Program-made: the position numbers and the translations under genes | The notes under the pieces: generated by a model | The model's database searches: none | Told to the model about the DNA's origin: nothing | Seen by the model: the letters and a program-made list of their open reading frames with translations, nothing else | Shown here: in pieces, positions 26,566-35,628 of the stretch | Numbering within the stretch: the first letter of the stretch is position 1 | Layout: each line of letters begins with the position of its first letter | Origin: Comamonas thiooxydans | GTDB taxonomy: Bacteria; Pseudomonadota; Gammaproteobacteria; Burkholderiales; Burkholderiaceae_C | Assembly (NCBI RefSeq): GCF_000964545.1 | Contig: NZ_BBVD01000002.1 | Span: 124,001 to 188,000 of the forward strand | Direction of reading: 5' to 3' | Length of the DNA: 64,000 nucleotides

Positions 26566-26886
26566 ATGAGCAACACTCAACAACGCATCGACGACCTGGT
26601 CAAGAACAACGATATCCTGCTGTTCATGAAGGGCAACGCCAGCTTCCCCCAGTGCGGCTTCTCCGGCCGTGCCATCCAGATCCTCAAGGCCTGCGGCGTG
26701 GACGCCAAGTCCATCGCCACCGTGAACGTGCTGGAAGACCAGGAAATCCGCCAGGGCATCAAGGACTACAGCCAGTGGCCCACGATCCCCCAGCTCTACA
26801 TCAAGGGCGAATTCATCGGTGGCTCGGACATCATGATGGAGATGTACGAATCGGGCGAGCTGCAGCAAGTGCTGGCCGCCAAGTAA
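26566..26886 (+). CDS. grxD: GrxD, monothiol CGFS glutaredoxin
   Basis: A 106-residue monothiol glutaredoxin. The active site CGFS is at residues 30-33 in FMKGNASFPQCGFSGRA, with the GSH-binding WPTIPQLYIKGEFIGGSDI block. It carries and transfers [2Fe-2S] clusters, usually with BolA. It follows prmC at 127 bp and ends in a strong terminator. Confidence 0.96.
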   Translation: MSNTQQRIDDLVKNNDILLFMKGNASFPQCGFSGRAIQILKACGVDAKSIATVNVLEDQEIRQGIKDYSQWPTIPQLYIKGEFIGGSDIMMEMYESGELQQVLAAK

Positions 26887-26904
26887 GCCCAACCCCGTCT
26901 GCAA

Positions 26905-26930
26905 GCCACCGGCACCCCGGTGGCTTTTTT
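26905..26930 (+). terminator. Rho-independent terminator after grxD
   Basis: An 8-bp stem GCCACCGG-cacc-CCGGTGGC followed by six T residues. The downstream RNase H-like gene starts two bases after the T-run. Confidence 0.85.
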
Positions 26931-26931
26931 C

Positions 26932-27378
26932 ATGCCGCCCCCCAAACCTGTTCCCCCTCACCACTGCTGCATCCATATCGATGGCAGTGCCCTGCCCAAC
27001 CCCGGCCCCATGAGCCTGGGCGTGTTGCTGCAGCTGCCCGATGGCAGCCGCCATACGCTGTCGCAGGATCTGCACCGCAGCGGCTGCAACAACGAAGCCG
27101 AACTGCGCGCGCTGATGGCCGCCCTGAAGCTGGCACGCGATCTCGGCGCGCGCAGCCTGACCGTGCGTACCGACTCACAGGTCCTGCTGGAGCAGCTTGG
27201 CCCGCCCACGGCCAAGCCGGCGCGGCCCATCGCCCGGCTCAGCCAGCTGTTCGAGGCCGCCCGCGCACAGATGCAGGACTTTGACGAGCTGGTGCTGCAA
27301 TGGGTGCCCAGACACCGCAATACCGAGGCCGATGCGCTGGCACGCATGGCCCGTTCGGCAGCCGCGCTTCAGCCCTGA
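26932..27378 (+). CDS. RNase HI-like protein (reverse transcriptase-like/RVT_3 fold)
   Basis: A 148-residue RNase H-fold protein. Probable catalytic acids are in HIDGSALPNPGPMSLGV (Asp), NNEAELRALMAAL (Glu), TVRTDSQVLLEQL (Asp) and WVPRHRNTEADALA (His/Asp). This is the ribonuclease HI family variant found beside housekeeping genes rather than canonical rnhA. I chose the ATG at 26932; a GTG at 26920 lies inside the terminator of grxD. No ribosome site is clear. Confidence 0.82.
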   Translation: MPPPKPVPPHHCCIHIDGSALPNPGPMSLGVLLQLPDGSRHTLSQDLHRSGCNNEAELRALMAALKLARDLGARSLTVRTDSQVLLEQLGPPTAKPARPIARLSQLFEAARAQMQDFDELVLQWVPRHRNTEADALARMARSAAALQP

Positions 27379-27475
27379 AGCCAGTACGGCTGCCTGCCGC
27401 AGGCTTTATGTGGTCGAATAGAGACTCCTTGATAACCGGCCGCAGGCACGTCAACGTGCCGCAGCAGCCCTGCCT

Positions 27476-28858
27476 ATGAGTGTGTCCCAAAGCCTTGCGG
27501 TGATTGTTCTGCTGATTCTGCTCAGCGCCTTTTTCTCTGTGGCGGAGATTTCTCTGGCCGCCTCGCGCCGCCTGCGCCTGCGCCAGATGGCCGACGACGG
27601 CAACGAGGGAGCCGAGCATGCGCTGCGCGTACAGGAGCAGCCGGGCGAATATTTCACCGTGGTGCAAGTGGGACAGAATGCCGTCGCCATACTCGGCGGC
27701 ATCGTCGGCGAGGGTGCGTTCAGCCCTGCGCTGACCGAGTTCTTCTCGATCTGGTTCTCGCCCAGCCTCTCTACAACTCTGGGGTTCCTGCTCTCGTTTT
27801 TCATAGTCACCTCGGCCTTCATCCTGCTGGCCGATCTGTTGCCACGCCGCATCAGCATGAACGAGCCCGAGCGCTATGTGGTGCGCGTGCTCGCGCCCAT
27901 GCGCTGGTTTGTGGTGATCTTCAAGCCCATCATCTGGTTCTATAACTTGGCGACCGACACCTTGTTTCGCCTGTTGGGCCTGCCTGCGACGCGCGACGAG
28001 CGCATCACCAGCGACGACATCCTGGCCATGACCGAAGCAGGCACCAAGGCCGGCGTGCTGGCCGCCCGCGAGCAACAGGTGATTGCCAATGTGTTCGAGC
28101 TGGACTCGCGCACCGTGGCCTCTGCCATGACCCAGCGCGACAGCGTGGCCTTCTTCTACCGCGACGACAGCGACGCCATCATCCGCGCCCGCATTGCCGA
28201 GGAGCCCTTCTCCACCTACCCGGTCTGCGACGGCGATATCGACCATGTGATCGGCTATGTGGACGCCAAGGATCTGTTCCAGCGCGCACTCAACAACCAG
28301 CCGCTGTCGCTCAGCGACGACAGCCTGATCCGCAAGGTGCTCATCGTGCCCGATCGCCTGACGCTGGCCGAGGTGCTGGAGCAGTTCCGCATGGTGCACG
28401 AAGACTTTGCCGTCATCGTCAACGAGTACAGCCTGGTCGTGGGTGTGGTGACGCTCAACGACGTGATGAGCACGGTGATGGGCGATCTGGTCGGCCCGGC
28501 CGACGAGGAGCAGATCATTCGCCGCGACGAGCATTCCTGGCTGATCGACGGCATCACGCCCATCGAGGACGTGATGCGCGTGCTGCATCTGGACGATATG
28601 CCGCATGACGACGAGTACGAAACGCTGGCCGGCTTTCTCATGGTCATGCTGCGCCGCGTGCCGCGCCGCACCGATACCGTCACCTGGGGCGGCTTCAAGT
28701 TCGAGGTGCTGGACGTGGACAGCTACCGCATCGACCAGGTCATGGTGACCCATCTGCCCGAGCCCGCGGCCGAATCTGCCGCACCTTCGGCGGCCGCTGC
28801 GGCCAAGGTACAGGGCAGCGCTGCCCAGTCCCAGGCTGGCAAAAGCAGCCACTCCTGA
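27476..28858 (+). CDS. CNNM/CorC-type hemolysin-family membrane protein
   Basis: A 460-residue protein of the HlyC/CorC (CNNM) family. The N-terminal DUF21 membrane domain has about four helices (LAVIVLLILLSAFFSVAEIS is the first), followed by a CBS pair (ITSDDILAMTEAGTKAGVL, then MTQRDSVAFFYRDDSDAII, VVGVVTLNDVMSTVMGD) and a CorC_HlyC C-terminal domain (SWLIDGITPIEDVMRVL, YETLAGFLMVML). Members are linked to Mg/Co efflux; the old hemolysin name is historical. The tail is Ala/Ser-rich. It is followed by a bidirectional terminator. Confidence 0.92.
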   Translation: MSVSQSLAVIVLLILLSAFFSVAEISLAASRRLRLRQMADDGNEGAEHALRVQEQPGEYFTVVQVGQNAVAILGGIVGEGAFSPALTEFFSIWFSPSLSTTLGFLLSFFIVTSAFILLADLLPRRISMNEPERYVVRVLAPMRWFVVIFKPIIWFYNLATDTLFRLLGLPATRDERITSDDILAMTEAGTKAGVLAAREQQVIANVFELDSRTVASAMTQRDSVAFFYRDDSDAIIRARIAEEPFSTYPVCDGDIDHVIGYVDAKDLFQRALNNQPLSLSDDSLIRKVLIVPDRLTLAEVLEQFRMVHEDFAVIVNEYSLVVGVVTLNDVMSTVMGDLVGPADEEQIIRRDEHSWLIDGITPIEDVMRVLHLDDMPHDDEYETLAGFLMVMLRRVPRRTDTVTWGGFKFEVLDVDSYRIDQVMVTHLPEPAAESAAPSAAAAAKVQGSAAQSQAGKSSHS

Positions 28859-28921
28859 ATCAGGAGCATCTTGCGCTTACCCCAAAAGGACTTCAGGTTC
28901 TTTTCTTGCTGAAACCAATGA

Positions 28922-28950
28922 AAAGAGAGCGCTAGGCGCTCTCTTTTTTT
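28922..28950. terminator. Bidirectional terminator between the CNNM gene and the lytic transglycosylase
   Basis: An 8-bp stem GAGAGCGC-tag-GCGCTCTC flanked by an A-run on the left and a T7 run on the right, suitable for both convergent genes. Confidence 0.85.
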
Positions 28951-28968
28951 CTGTATATCGTCATGGCA

Positions 28969-29622
28969 TCAGACCGGCTGCGGCTCTTCCAGCAGCCAGC
29001 GCCGCTGGGCGCCGAACACGGCATTCGGATACTGGGGCTGGCCCCGGCTGCCGTTGTAGCGGCCCAGCGCCATATAGGCATCACCTTTTTCGCGATCCAT
29101 ATAGTGGCGCAGGATCACGCAGCCGAAGCGCAGATTGGTCTGCATGTGGAACAGCTTGCCGATATCGCCGTCACCGATCAGCCGCATCCAGAACGGCATG
29201 ATCTGCATATAGCCACGCGCGCCCACGCTGGAGATGGCGTATTTGCGATAGCCGCTCTCCACCTGTATCAGGCCCATGACCATGGACACATCGAGACCGG
29301 CGCGCTTGGACTCGTACCAGACGGTCTGCAGGAACTCGCGCCGTGCCTGCGGATCGGGCTTGCGCTTGGCCAGCTTGTCGCTGCTGGCGACCAGCCAGCG
29401 CAGATAGCTCATGCGCGCCGCTGTGGAGGCGAACTCCAGCTCGGGCGGCGCGCCCGAGCCCGCCACGGCCGCGCTGAGCGCCGTACGCACGGAGTCGGCC
29501 AGCGGCTCTTCGAGCTGCCCGCCGGCCCAGGCCGCCTGCGGCCACAGCCAGCCGGCCGCCGGGGCGGCCAGCGCAGCGGCAGTCCTCAGGCAGTGGCGTC
29601 GGCTCAGCAGGGTCTCGGGCAT
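28969..29622 (-). CDS. Lytic transglycosylase (SLT domain)
   Basis: A 217-residue murein lytic transglycosylase. The N-terminus has RRHCLRTAAALAAPAAGWLW, a signal-like stretch with an Arg pair (possible Tat or Sec signal). The catalytic Glu lies in IQVESGYRKYAISSVGARGYMQIMP, followed by LRFGCVILRHYMDREKGDAYMALGRYNGS. It cleaves peptidoglycan glycan strands. It is 12 bp downstream of proS on the same strand. Confidence 0.92.
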   Translation of the reverse strand: MPETLLSRRHCLRTAAALAAPAAGWLWPQAAWAGGQLEEPLADSVRTALSAAVAGSGAPPELEFASTAARMSYLRWLVASSDKLAKRKPDPQARREFLQTVWYESKRAGLDVSMVMGLIQVESGYRKYAISSVGARGYMQIMPFWMRLIGDGDIGKLFHMQTNLRFGCVILRHYMDREKGDAYMALGRYNGSRGQPQYPNAVFGAQRRWLLEEPQPV

Positions 29623-29634
29623 GGAAACAGCAGC

Positions 29635-31377
29635 TTACAGGCCCAGGCGGCTCTTGAGGTGAGCCAGCACCTCATTCGTCGCCAGCTTTGTGGCTTCTGT
29701 GTCACGGCGCTGCTGGTACTCGACCACGCCTTCCTTCAGGCCACGGTCGCCCAGCACCACACGATGGGGCACGCCGATCAGCTCCCAGTCGGCCAGCATG
29801 GCACCGGGGCGCTCGTCGCGGTCGTCGAGGATCACGTCCACGCCCAGTGCCAGCAGCTCGCCATAGAGCTTCTCGGCCTCGGTCTTCACGGCCTCGCTGC
29901 GACCCATGCCGATGGGGCAGATCACCACGGTGAACGGTGCAATCGCATCGGGCCAGATCATGCCGCGCTCGTCGTGGTTCTGCTCCACGGCAGCGGCGGG
30001 CAGGCGGGTCACGCCAATGCCGTAGCAGCCCATCTCGAAGTGCTGTGGCTTGCCGTTGTCGCCCAGGAAAGTGGCTTCCATGGCCTTGGAGTACTTGGTG
30101 CCCAGATAGAACACATGGCCGATCTCGATGCCGCGCTCGATCGCCAGCTCGCCCGCGCCGTCGGGCGATGGGTCGCCCGCCACCACATTGCGCAGATCCG
30201 CCACCACGGCGGGCTCGGGCAGGTCTCGGCCGAAGTTCACGCCGGTGATGTGGAAGTCTTCCTCGTTGGCACCGCAGACCCAGTCGGCCATCACGGCCAC
30301 ATCGCGGTCCACCACGATGTTCACGGGCTTCTTGAGGCCGATGGGGCCCAGATAGCCGGGCTTGGCACCGAAATGCTCTTCGATCTCGCCCACGGTCGCG
30401 AAACGGAAGCCCGCCAGGCCTTCGACCTTGCCGACCTTGATCTCGTTCATCTCGTGATCGCCGCGCAGCAGCAGCAGCCACACTTGCGACTTGACGATCA
30501 AACCCTTGTCGTCGAGCTCGTCCGTGGCCAGCACCAGCGACTTCACGGTCTGCGCCAGGGGCAGACCCAGCTGCTCGGCCACGGCTTCGCAGGTGCTGTT
30601 GCCGGGCGTGGCGACCTTTTGCATGGCCTGGGCGGCAGCAGGACGGGCCTGGGTGGGCGCCAGGCTCTCGGCCTTCTCGATATTGGCCGCGTAGTCGCTG
30701 TTCGGGCAGTACACGATGGCGTCCTCCCCCGTGGAAGCGATGACCTGGAACTCCTCGCTCAGATCGCCGCCGATGGCGCCCGAATCGGCACGCACGGCGC
30801 GGTACTGCAGGCCGAAGCGGTCGAAGATGCGCTTATAGGCTTCGCGCATGGTCTGATAGCTGATCTGGGCCGCATCGCGATCCTTGTCGAAGGAATAGGC
30901 GTCCTTCATGATGAACTCGCGACCGCGCATCAGGCCGAAGCGGGGACGGCGCTCGTCGCGGAACTTGGTCTGGATCTGGTAGAGGTTCTTGGGCAGCTGC
31001 TTGTAGCTCTTGAACTCCTGGCGCGCGATATCGGTGACCACCTCTTCGGACGTGGGCTGGATCACGAAATCACGGCCATGGCGATCCTGAATGCGCAGCA
31101 GCTCGGGGCCCATCTTCTCGAAACGGCCGGTTTCCTGCCACAGCTCGGCAGGCTGCACCACGGGCATGGTGGTTTCGATGGCGCCGGCGCGGTTCATTTC
31201 CTCGCGCACGATGGCTTCGACCTTGCGGATCACGCGCAGGCCCATGGGCATGTAGTTGTAAATGCCAGCACCCAGCTTTTTGATCATGCCAGCCCGCATC
31301 ATGAGCTTGTGGCTGACCACTTCGGCGTCGGCCGGAGCTTCTTTCAGGGTGGAGATGAGAAATTGGGAGGCTTTCAT
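29635..31377 (-). CDS. proS: ProS, prolyl-tRNA synthetase
   Basis: A 580-residue bacterial-type class II prolyl-tRNA synthetase. Motif 2 is TKFRDERRPRFGLMRGREF, motif 3 lies in GCYGIGVTRLPAAAVEQ, and an insertion domain for Ala-tRNA(Pro) editing lies between (residues ~230-390, e.g. VKSLVLATDELDD). The C-terminus is the anticodon-binding domain (VVICPIGMG to LAHLKSRLGL). It is followed by the lytic transglycosylase gene, and divergent from rppH. Confidence 0.97.
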   Translation of the reverse strand: MKASQFLISTLKEAPADAEVVSHKLMMRAGMIKKLGAGIYNYMPMGLRVIRKVEAIVREEMNRAGAIETTMPVVQPAELWQETGRFEKMGPELLRIQDRHGRDFVIQPTSEEVVTDIARQEFKSYKQLPKNLYQIQTKFRDERRPRFGLMRGREFIMKDAYSFDKDRDAAQISYQTMREAYKRIFDRFGLQYRAVRADSGAIGGDLSEEFQVIASTGEDAIVYCPNSDYAANIEKAESLAPTQARPAAAQAMQKVATPGNSTCEAVAEQLGLPLAQTVKSLVLATDELDDKGLIVKSQVWLLLLRGDHEMNEIKVGKVEGLAGFRFATVGEIEEHFGAKPGYLGPIGLKKPVNIVVDRDVAVMADWVCGANEEDFHITGVNFGRDLPEPAVVADLRNVVAGDPSPDGAGELAIERGIEIGHVFYLGTKYSKAMEATFLGDNGKPQHFEMGCYGIGVTRLPAAAVEQNHDERGMIWPDAIAPFTVVICPIGMGRSEAVKTEAEKLYGELLALGVDVILDDRDERPGAMLADWELIGVPHRVVLGDRGLKEGVVEYQQRRDTEATKLATNEVLAHLKSRLGL

Positions 31378-31471
31378 GGAACTGGCAATTCAGTGGAAAT
31401 AGGCATGGCCCGCTTGTCGATCACAAGGGGCCATGCATAATGAACACAATTCAAAAATTTGGGGTTTGATT

Positions 31472-32176
31472 ATGCTTGACCGGGACGGATTTCGCCCGAA
31501 CGTCGGCATCATCCTGCTCAACCAAAGAAACCAGGTGTTCTGGGGAAAACGCATTCGCACCCACAGCTGGCAGTTTCCGCAAGGTGGCATTGATCGGGGT
31601 GAGACACCCGAGCAAGCCATGTTCCGCGAGCTGCATGAGGAAGTGGGGCTGAAGCCCAATCACGTTCGCGTGGTTGCCCGCACCAGGGACTGGTTGCGCT
31701 ACGAGGTGCCAGACAGGTACATCCGCCGCGACGCGCGCGGGCATTACAAAGGCCAGAAGCAGATATGGTTTTTGCTTCAACTGGTCGGGCATGACTGGGA
31801 TTTGAACCTGCGTGCCACCGACCACCCTGAGTTCGATGCCTGGCGCTGGAATGACTACTGGGTTCCTCTGGATGTAGTGGTCGAATTCAAACGCGGCGTC
31901 TATGAAATGGCGCTGACCGAGCTGGCGCGCTTTCTGCCGCGCGGCGAGCAGCAGCGCAACCGCTATCTGCGCAGCGGCATGCGGCCACGCGATCAGGAGG
32001 CAGGCCAGACCACTGGCGGCACTCCCCATCCTGGGCAGCACCATCAGGTCATGTACCCTGCCCGTACAGGGAGCTTTCGCATCAACCCCGGCATAGAGCT
32101 GCCGCCTGGTGCCAGTTTTGACCCGGACCCGCAGACCGGCATAGACAATCCGCCCGATCACAAGCCTCTGCAATGA
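31472..32176 (+). CDS. rppH: RppH, RNA pyrophosphohydrolase
   Basis: A 234-residue Nudix hydrolase that removes pyrophosphate from RNA 5' ends. The Nudix box is in GGIDRGETPEQAMFRELHEEVGL; family blocks are MLDRDGFRPNVGIILLNQ, FWGKRIRTHSWQFPQ and RYEVPDRY. The ATG at 31472 gives the standard N-terminus. The C-terminal ~65 residues (rich in Arg, Pro, Gly) are an extension common in beta- but not enteric RppH (~176 aa). It is convergent with proB over a strong terminator. Confidence 0.94.
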   Translation: MLDRDGFRPNVGIILLNQRNQVFWGKRIRTHSWQFPQGGIDRGETPEQAMFRELHEEVGLKPNHVRVVARTRDWLRYEVPDRYIRRDARGHYKGQKQIWFLLQLVGHDWDLNLRATDHPEFDAWRWNDYWVPLDVVVEFKRGVYEMALTELARFLPRGEQQRNRYLRSGMRPRDQEAGQTTGGTPHPGQHHQVMYPARTGSFRINPGIELPPGASFDPDPQTGIDNPPDHKPLQ

Positions 32177-32178
32177 AC

Positions 32179-32214
32179 AAAGCCGTAATGCCTTGCAGCA
32201 TTACGGCTTTTTTT
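32179..32214. terminator. Bidirectional terminator between rppH and proB
   Basis: A 13-bp perfect stem AAAGCCGTAATGC/GCATTACGGCTTT with a 6-nt loop and a T-run following on the plus strand. It serves both convergent genes. Confidence 0.88.
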
Positions 32215-32229
32215 GTTGACAGCCGAGGC

Positions 32230-33369
32230 TCAGTGTCCGGCAACCACCATATTGTCGCGGTGCATTATTTCGGGACCTGCCGAGTAGCCCAACAGCGATT
32301 CAATCTCCGAGGAACTCTTGCGGCACAGCAGCCGCGCCTCGGCGCTGGCATAGCTGGCCAGACCACGGGCGATCTCGACACCGCTCTCATCACGCACGGC
32401 AATCACTTCGCCGCGCGAGAAATCGCCCTCCACGGTGATCATTCCTATGGGCAGCAGGCTCTTGCCTTCATCGCGCAGCTTGGAGACGGCACCCGCATCC
32501 ACGGTCACCGAACCGCGCAGCTGCAGATGGTCGGCAATCCACTGCTTGCGCGCCTGCATCTTGTGCGTGTTGGCAACCAGCAGCGTGCCTATGGACTCGC
32601 CACGCGTCAGACGCAGCAACACGTCTTTCTCACGTCCCCAGGCGATCACGGTGGAAGCACCGGAGCCCGCCGCACGCTTGGCCGCCAGGATCTTGGTGAT
32701 CATGCCGCCCGTACCGATGGACAGGCCCGCACCACCGGCCATGGCTTCGAGCTCGGGGTTGCCGGCTTCGGCCACGTCGATGAACCTGGCATCGGGGTTC
32801 TTGCGCGGATCGGCGCTGTAGAGACCGCGCTGATCGGTCAGGATGACCAGTGCATCGGCCTCGACCAGATTGGCCACCAGCGCGCCCAGAGTGTCGTTGT
32901 CGCCGAAACGGATCTCGTCGATCACCACCGTGTCGTTCTCGTTGATGACGGGCACCACGCCCAGTTGCAGCAGCGTCAGCAGCGTGGTCCGGGCGTTCAG
33001 ATAGCGCTCGCGATCGGCCAGATCCGCATGGGTCAGCAGCACCTGGGCGCTGGGCACGCCTTCGCCGCGCAGCTTGGTCTCATACATCTGGGCCAGCCCC
33101 ATCTGGCCGACGGCGGCTGCGGCCTGCAGCTCATGCACCTCGGTCGGACGCGTGGCCCAGCCCAGGCGCTTCATGCCTTCGGCAATGGCGCCACTGGAGA
33201 CCATGATGACTTCGCGCTTGACGCCGTCTTCACCATTCACCAATGCCGCCAACTGGCGGCTCCACTCTTCAATGGCGGCCTCATCCAGACCACGACCTTC
33301 ATTCGTAACCAGGCTGGAGCCGACTTTGACGACGATGCGACGGGCATCACGCAGCACATTGGAAGACAT
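32230..33369 (-). CDS. proB: ProB, glutamate 5-kinase
   Basis: A 379-residue proline-biosynthesis kinase. The amino-acid-kinase domain holds RRIVVKVGSSLVTNEGRG, VSSGAIAEGMKRLGW, VPVINENDTVVIDEIRFGDN and GTGGMITKILAAKRA; the C-terminal ~100 residues are a PUA domain (DAGAVSKLRDEGKSLLPIG). It makes gamma-glutamyl phosphate for proline synthesis. It follows obgE, with the rplU-rpmA-obgE-proB order, separated by a terminator hairpin and a repeat. Confidence 0.97.
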   Translation of the reverse strand: MSSNVLRDARRIVVKVGSSLVTNEGRGLDEAAIEEWSRQLAALVNGEDGVKREVIMVSSGAIAEGMKRLGWATRPTEVHELQAAAAVGQMGLAQMYETKLRGEGVPSAQVLLTHADLADRERYLNARTTLLTLLQLGVVPVINENDTVVIDEIRFGDNDTLGALVANLVEADALVILTDQRGLYSADPRKNPDARFIDVAEAGNPELEAMAGGAGLSIGTGGMITKILAAKRAAGSGASTVIAWGREKDVLLRLTRGESIGTLLVANTHKMQARKQWIADHLQLRGSVTVDAGAVSKLRDEGKSLLPIGMITVEGDFSRGEVIAVRDESGVEIARGLASYASAEARLLCRKSSSEIESLLGYSAGPEIMHRDNMVVAGH

Positions 33370-33385
33370 GAGAATTTACAGTGTT

Positions 33386-33428
33386 TTAAGCCTCTGGCGC
33401 TTATGGGTAAAGCGCAATAAGCTATTAA
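33386..33428. repeat. AT-flanked inverted repeat, family 2 copy
   Basis: Between obgE and proB. Arms TTAAGCCTCTGGCGCTT (33386-33402) and AAGCGCAATAAGCTATTAA (33410-33428) share the GCGCTT/AAGCGC and AGC/GCT cores of the family near 44.1 kb; the pairing is imperfect. Confidence 0.4.
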
Positions 33429-33441
33429 ATTCAAAGCAAAA

Positions 33442-33460
33442 CAGCGCACCAAGTGCGCTG
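33442..33460 (-). terminator. Rho-independent terminator after obgE
   Basis: An 8-bp stem CAGCGCAC/GTGCGCTG with a 3-nt loop. On the minus strand it is followed by TTTTGCTTTG. It lies 20 bp downstream of the obgE stop. Confidence 0.7.
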
Positions 33461-33479
33461 CTGGGTTATACCCTCTAGC

Positions 33480-34595
33480 TTATTCCGGATCGTAAGAGGC
33501 GAAACGCGGATCGGTCATATCCAGACCAGAATCCTCACCTCCCGCAAAGCGAGGATCAATCTCCTTGGGTGCCTGCTCCGCGAGTTGCTGGTTGTGCACA
33601 TGCTCGAAGATCTTGCGGATCAGCGGCTCGCAGCCTTCACGGGTCAGCGCCGAGATCTCGAAGACCGGGCCCTTCCACTTGAAGCGCTTGACGAAGTCCT
33701 TGACCTTGGCAGCACGCTCTTCCTCGGGAACCATGTCCAGCTTGTTAAGCACCAGCCAGCGCGGCTTGTCGTAGAGCTCGGCGTCGTACTTCTTGAGCTC
33801 GGCCACGATGGCCTTGGCCTGCTCGACCGGGTCCACGCCCTCGTCGAACGGTGCAATGTCCACGATATGCAGCAACAGACGCGTGCGCTGCAGATGGCGC
33901 AGGAACTGGTGACCCAGGCCCGCACCTTCGGAAGCTCCTTCGATCAGACCGGGGATGTCGGCCACCACAAAGCTCTGCTCGGCGGCCACGCGCACCACGC
34001 CCAGATTGGGATGCAAGGTGGTGAAGGGATAGTCGGCGATCTTGGGACGGGCGTTGGAGACGGCCGTGATGAAGGTGGACTTGCCCGCATTGGGCATGCC
34101 CAGCAGGCCCACATCGGCCAGCACCTTGAGCTCCAGCTTGAGGTTGCGGCGCTCGCCAGGATAGCCGGGAGTCTTCTGGCGCGGCGCACGATTGATGGCG
34201 CTCTTAAAACGCAGATTGCCGAAACCGCCGTCACCGCCCTTGGCGATGGTGATGACCTGGCCGGGCTCCAGCAGCTCGAACAGCACTTCGCCGGTATCCG
34301 CATCGCTGATGATGGTGCCCACGGGCATGTTCAGCGTGATGTCGTCGCCGGCGGCGCCGAACATGTCGGAACCCATGCCGTGCTGGCCGCGCTTGGCCTC
34401 GTGGCGACGCGAATAGCGGTAATCCACCAGCGTGTTCAGGTTCACATCGGCCACGGCATACACATGACCGCCACGGCCGCCGTCGCCACCGTCGGGGCCG
34501 CCAAATTCTTTGTATTTCTCGTGCCGGAAAGACACGCAACCATTGCCGCCGTCACCGGCCGCAATGTCGATAAAAGCTTCGTCAACGAACTTCAT
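33480..34595 (-). CDS. obgE: ObgE (CgtA), ribosome-associated GTPase
   Basis: A 371-residue Obg GTPase. The glycine-rich Obg fold is at the N-terminus (DEAFIDIAAGDGGNGCVSFR, then GGDGGFGNLRF), then the G domain with GMPNAGKST (G1), the DIPGLIEGASEGAGLG switch region and NKLDMV (G4). The C-terminus is a short acidic tail without a TGS extension. It acts in 50S assembly and stringent response. It is downstream of rplU-rpmA on the same strand. Confidence 0.97.
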   Translation of the reverse strand: MKFVDEAFIDIAAGDGGNGCVSFRHEKYKEFGGPDGGDGGRGGHVYAVADVNLNTLVDYRYSRRHEAKRGQHGMGSDMFGAAGDDITLNMPVGTIISDADTGEVLFELLEPGQVITIAKGGDGGFGNLRFKSAINRAPRQKTPGYPGERRNLKLELKVLADVGLLGMPNAGKSTFITAVSNARPKIADYPFTTLHPNLGVVRVAAEQSFVVADIPGLIEGASEGAGLGHQFLRHLQRTRLLLHIVDIAPFDEGVDPVEQAKAIVAELKKYDAELYDKPRWLVLNKLDMVPEEERAAKVKDFVKRFKWKGPVFEISALTREGCEPLIRKIFEHVHNQQLAEQAPKEIDPRFAGGEDSGLDMTDPRFASYDPE

Positions 34596-34709
34596 GAGGC
34601 ATCCAGTCTACAAAATCAGTGTGCACCAGAAGCTCCGGGCCACACCTGAGTGGTCTATTACCATGCCCCATCTGCCAGAAATCTGCTGCCTGGAGCCTTT
34701 TCAAACAAC

Positions 34710-34733
34710 AAAGCCCCGACAAGTCGGGGCTTT
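34710..34733 (-). terminator. Rho-independent terminator after rpmA
   Basis: An 11-bp perfect stem AAAGCCCCGAC/GTCGGGGCTTT with a 2-nt loop and T-rich sequence on the minus strand. It lies 19 bp past the rpmA stop, separating rplU-rpmA from obgE. Confidence 0.82.
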
Positions 34734-34751
34734 GTTTGAGTCAAAGACGAC

Positions 34752-35009
34752 TTATGCAGCCGTGATGTTGACTGTTTGCTTGGACAGAGCGCCCTTCACA
34801 CCGAACGACACGTGGCCGTCAACCAGTGCAAACAGGGTGTGATCCTTGCCCACGCCAACGTTCTCACCGGGGTGGAACTTGGTGCCGCGCTGACGCACGA
34901 TGATGGAACCAGCTGTCACCAGCTCGCCACCAAAGGCCTTCACGCCCAGCATTTTTGGCTTGGAATCACGTCCGTTACGCGTAGAGCCGCCGCCTTTTTT
35001 CTGTGCCAT
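34752..35009 (-). CDS. rpmA: Ribosomal protein bL27
   Basis: An 85-residue protein with the L27 N-terminus MAQKKGGGSTRNGRDSKPKM and GVKAFGGELVTAGSIIVRQR. The N-terminal tail reaches the peptidyl transferase centre of the 50S subunit. It is 16 bp downstream of rplU. Confidence 0.98.
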   Translation of the reverse strand: MAQKKGGGSTRNGRDSKPKMLGVKAFGGELVTAGSIIVRQRGTKFHPGENVGVGKDHTLFALVDGHVSFGVKGALSKQTVNITAA

Positions 35010-35025
35010 GACTTAGCTCCTAAAA

Positions 35026-35337
35026 TTAAGCAGCGATTGCCACGATTTGCAGTTCGGTGAACTGCTGACGATGGCCTTGGCGCTTTTGATAGTGCTTACG
35101 ACGGCGCATCTTGAAGATGTGCACCTTGTCGTGCTTGCCGTGAGCAACCACAGTTGCCTTTACAGATGCACCGGACACCAGGGGGGCACCAACCTTGATT
35201 TCAGCGCCGTTGCCGACGGCCAAAACTTGGTCGATCACGATTTCCTGGCCTACGTCCGCAGCAATCTGTTCTACCTTGATCTTTTCGCCAGCTGCAACGC
35301 GATACTGCTTGCCGCCGGTTTTTATGACTGCGTACAT
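35026..35337 (-). CDS. rplU: Ribosomal protein bL21
   Basis: A 103-residue 50S protein. The start MYAVIKTGGKQYRVAAGEKI and the C-terminal KMRRRKHYQKRQGHRQQFT are L21 hallmarks. It is the first gene of rplU-rpmA and is divergent from ispB, with 291 bp between the two genes in which I see only a promoter-like TATAAT for ispB. Confidence 0.98.
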   Translation of the reverse strand: MYAVIKTGGKQYRVAAGEKIKVEQIAADVGQEIVIDQVLAVGNGAEIKVGAPLVSGASVKATVVAHGKHDKVHIFKMRRRKHYQKRQGHRQQFTELQIVAIAA

Positions 35338-35595
35338 TGAAAACCTCTAAAGTCTGAGAGTTCCATGAAATGATTTCCACGGAGCCGGCAATTCTAGCAC
35401 GCATGCATTTTTTCTGCTGTCATACCCCTAGGAACCGATTCAGGATCTCCGGAGGCCGCGCGGAATGGGATGCCACGCAGGTGCGTGGCAAGGCTTGCTC
35501 CTTGCAAGCGACCGCAATGCCACAGACTGCCCGCAAAGCCTCTGTTCACTTGAACGGGCTCTGAGGACACCACGCAAAACCCTGTTGCATCTTCC

Positions 35596-35601
35596 TATAA
35601 T
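35596..35601 (+). promoter_or_regulatory. Candidate -10 box for ispB
   Basis: A perfect TATAAT 28 bases before the ispB start. A convincing -35 is not visible at the usual spacing. Confidence 0.4.
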
Positions 35602-35628
35602 CGTGAGTCCACTTGGCGGTTCATCACC

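Noticed and set aside
27379..27475. Possible promoter or leader before the CNNM gene
   Set aside because: Only 97 bp with no consensus -10/-35, hairpin or riboswitch-like structure that I can support.
28963..31440. Plus-strand open frame of 825 codons over proS and the lytic transglycosylase
   Set aside because: Antisense to two genes with clear catalytic motifs; no ribosome site or domain.
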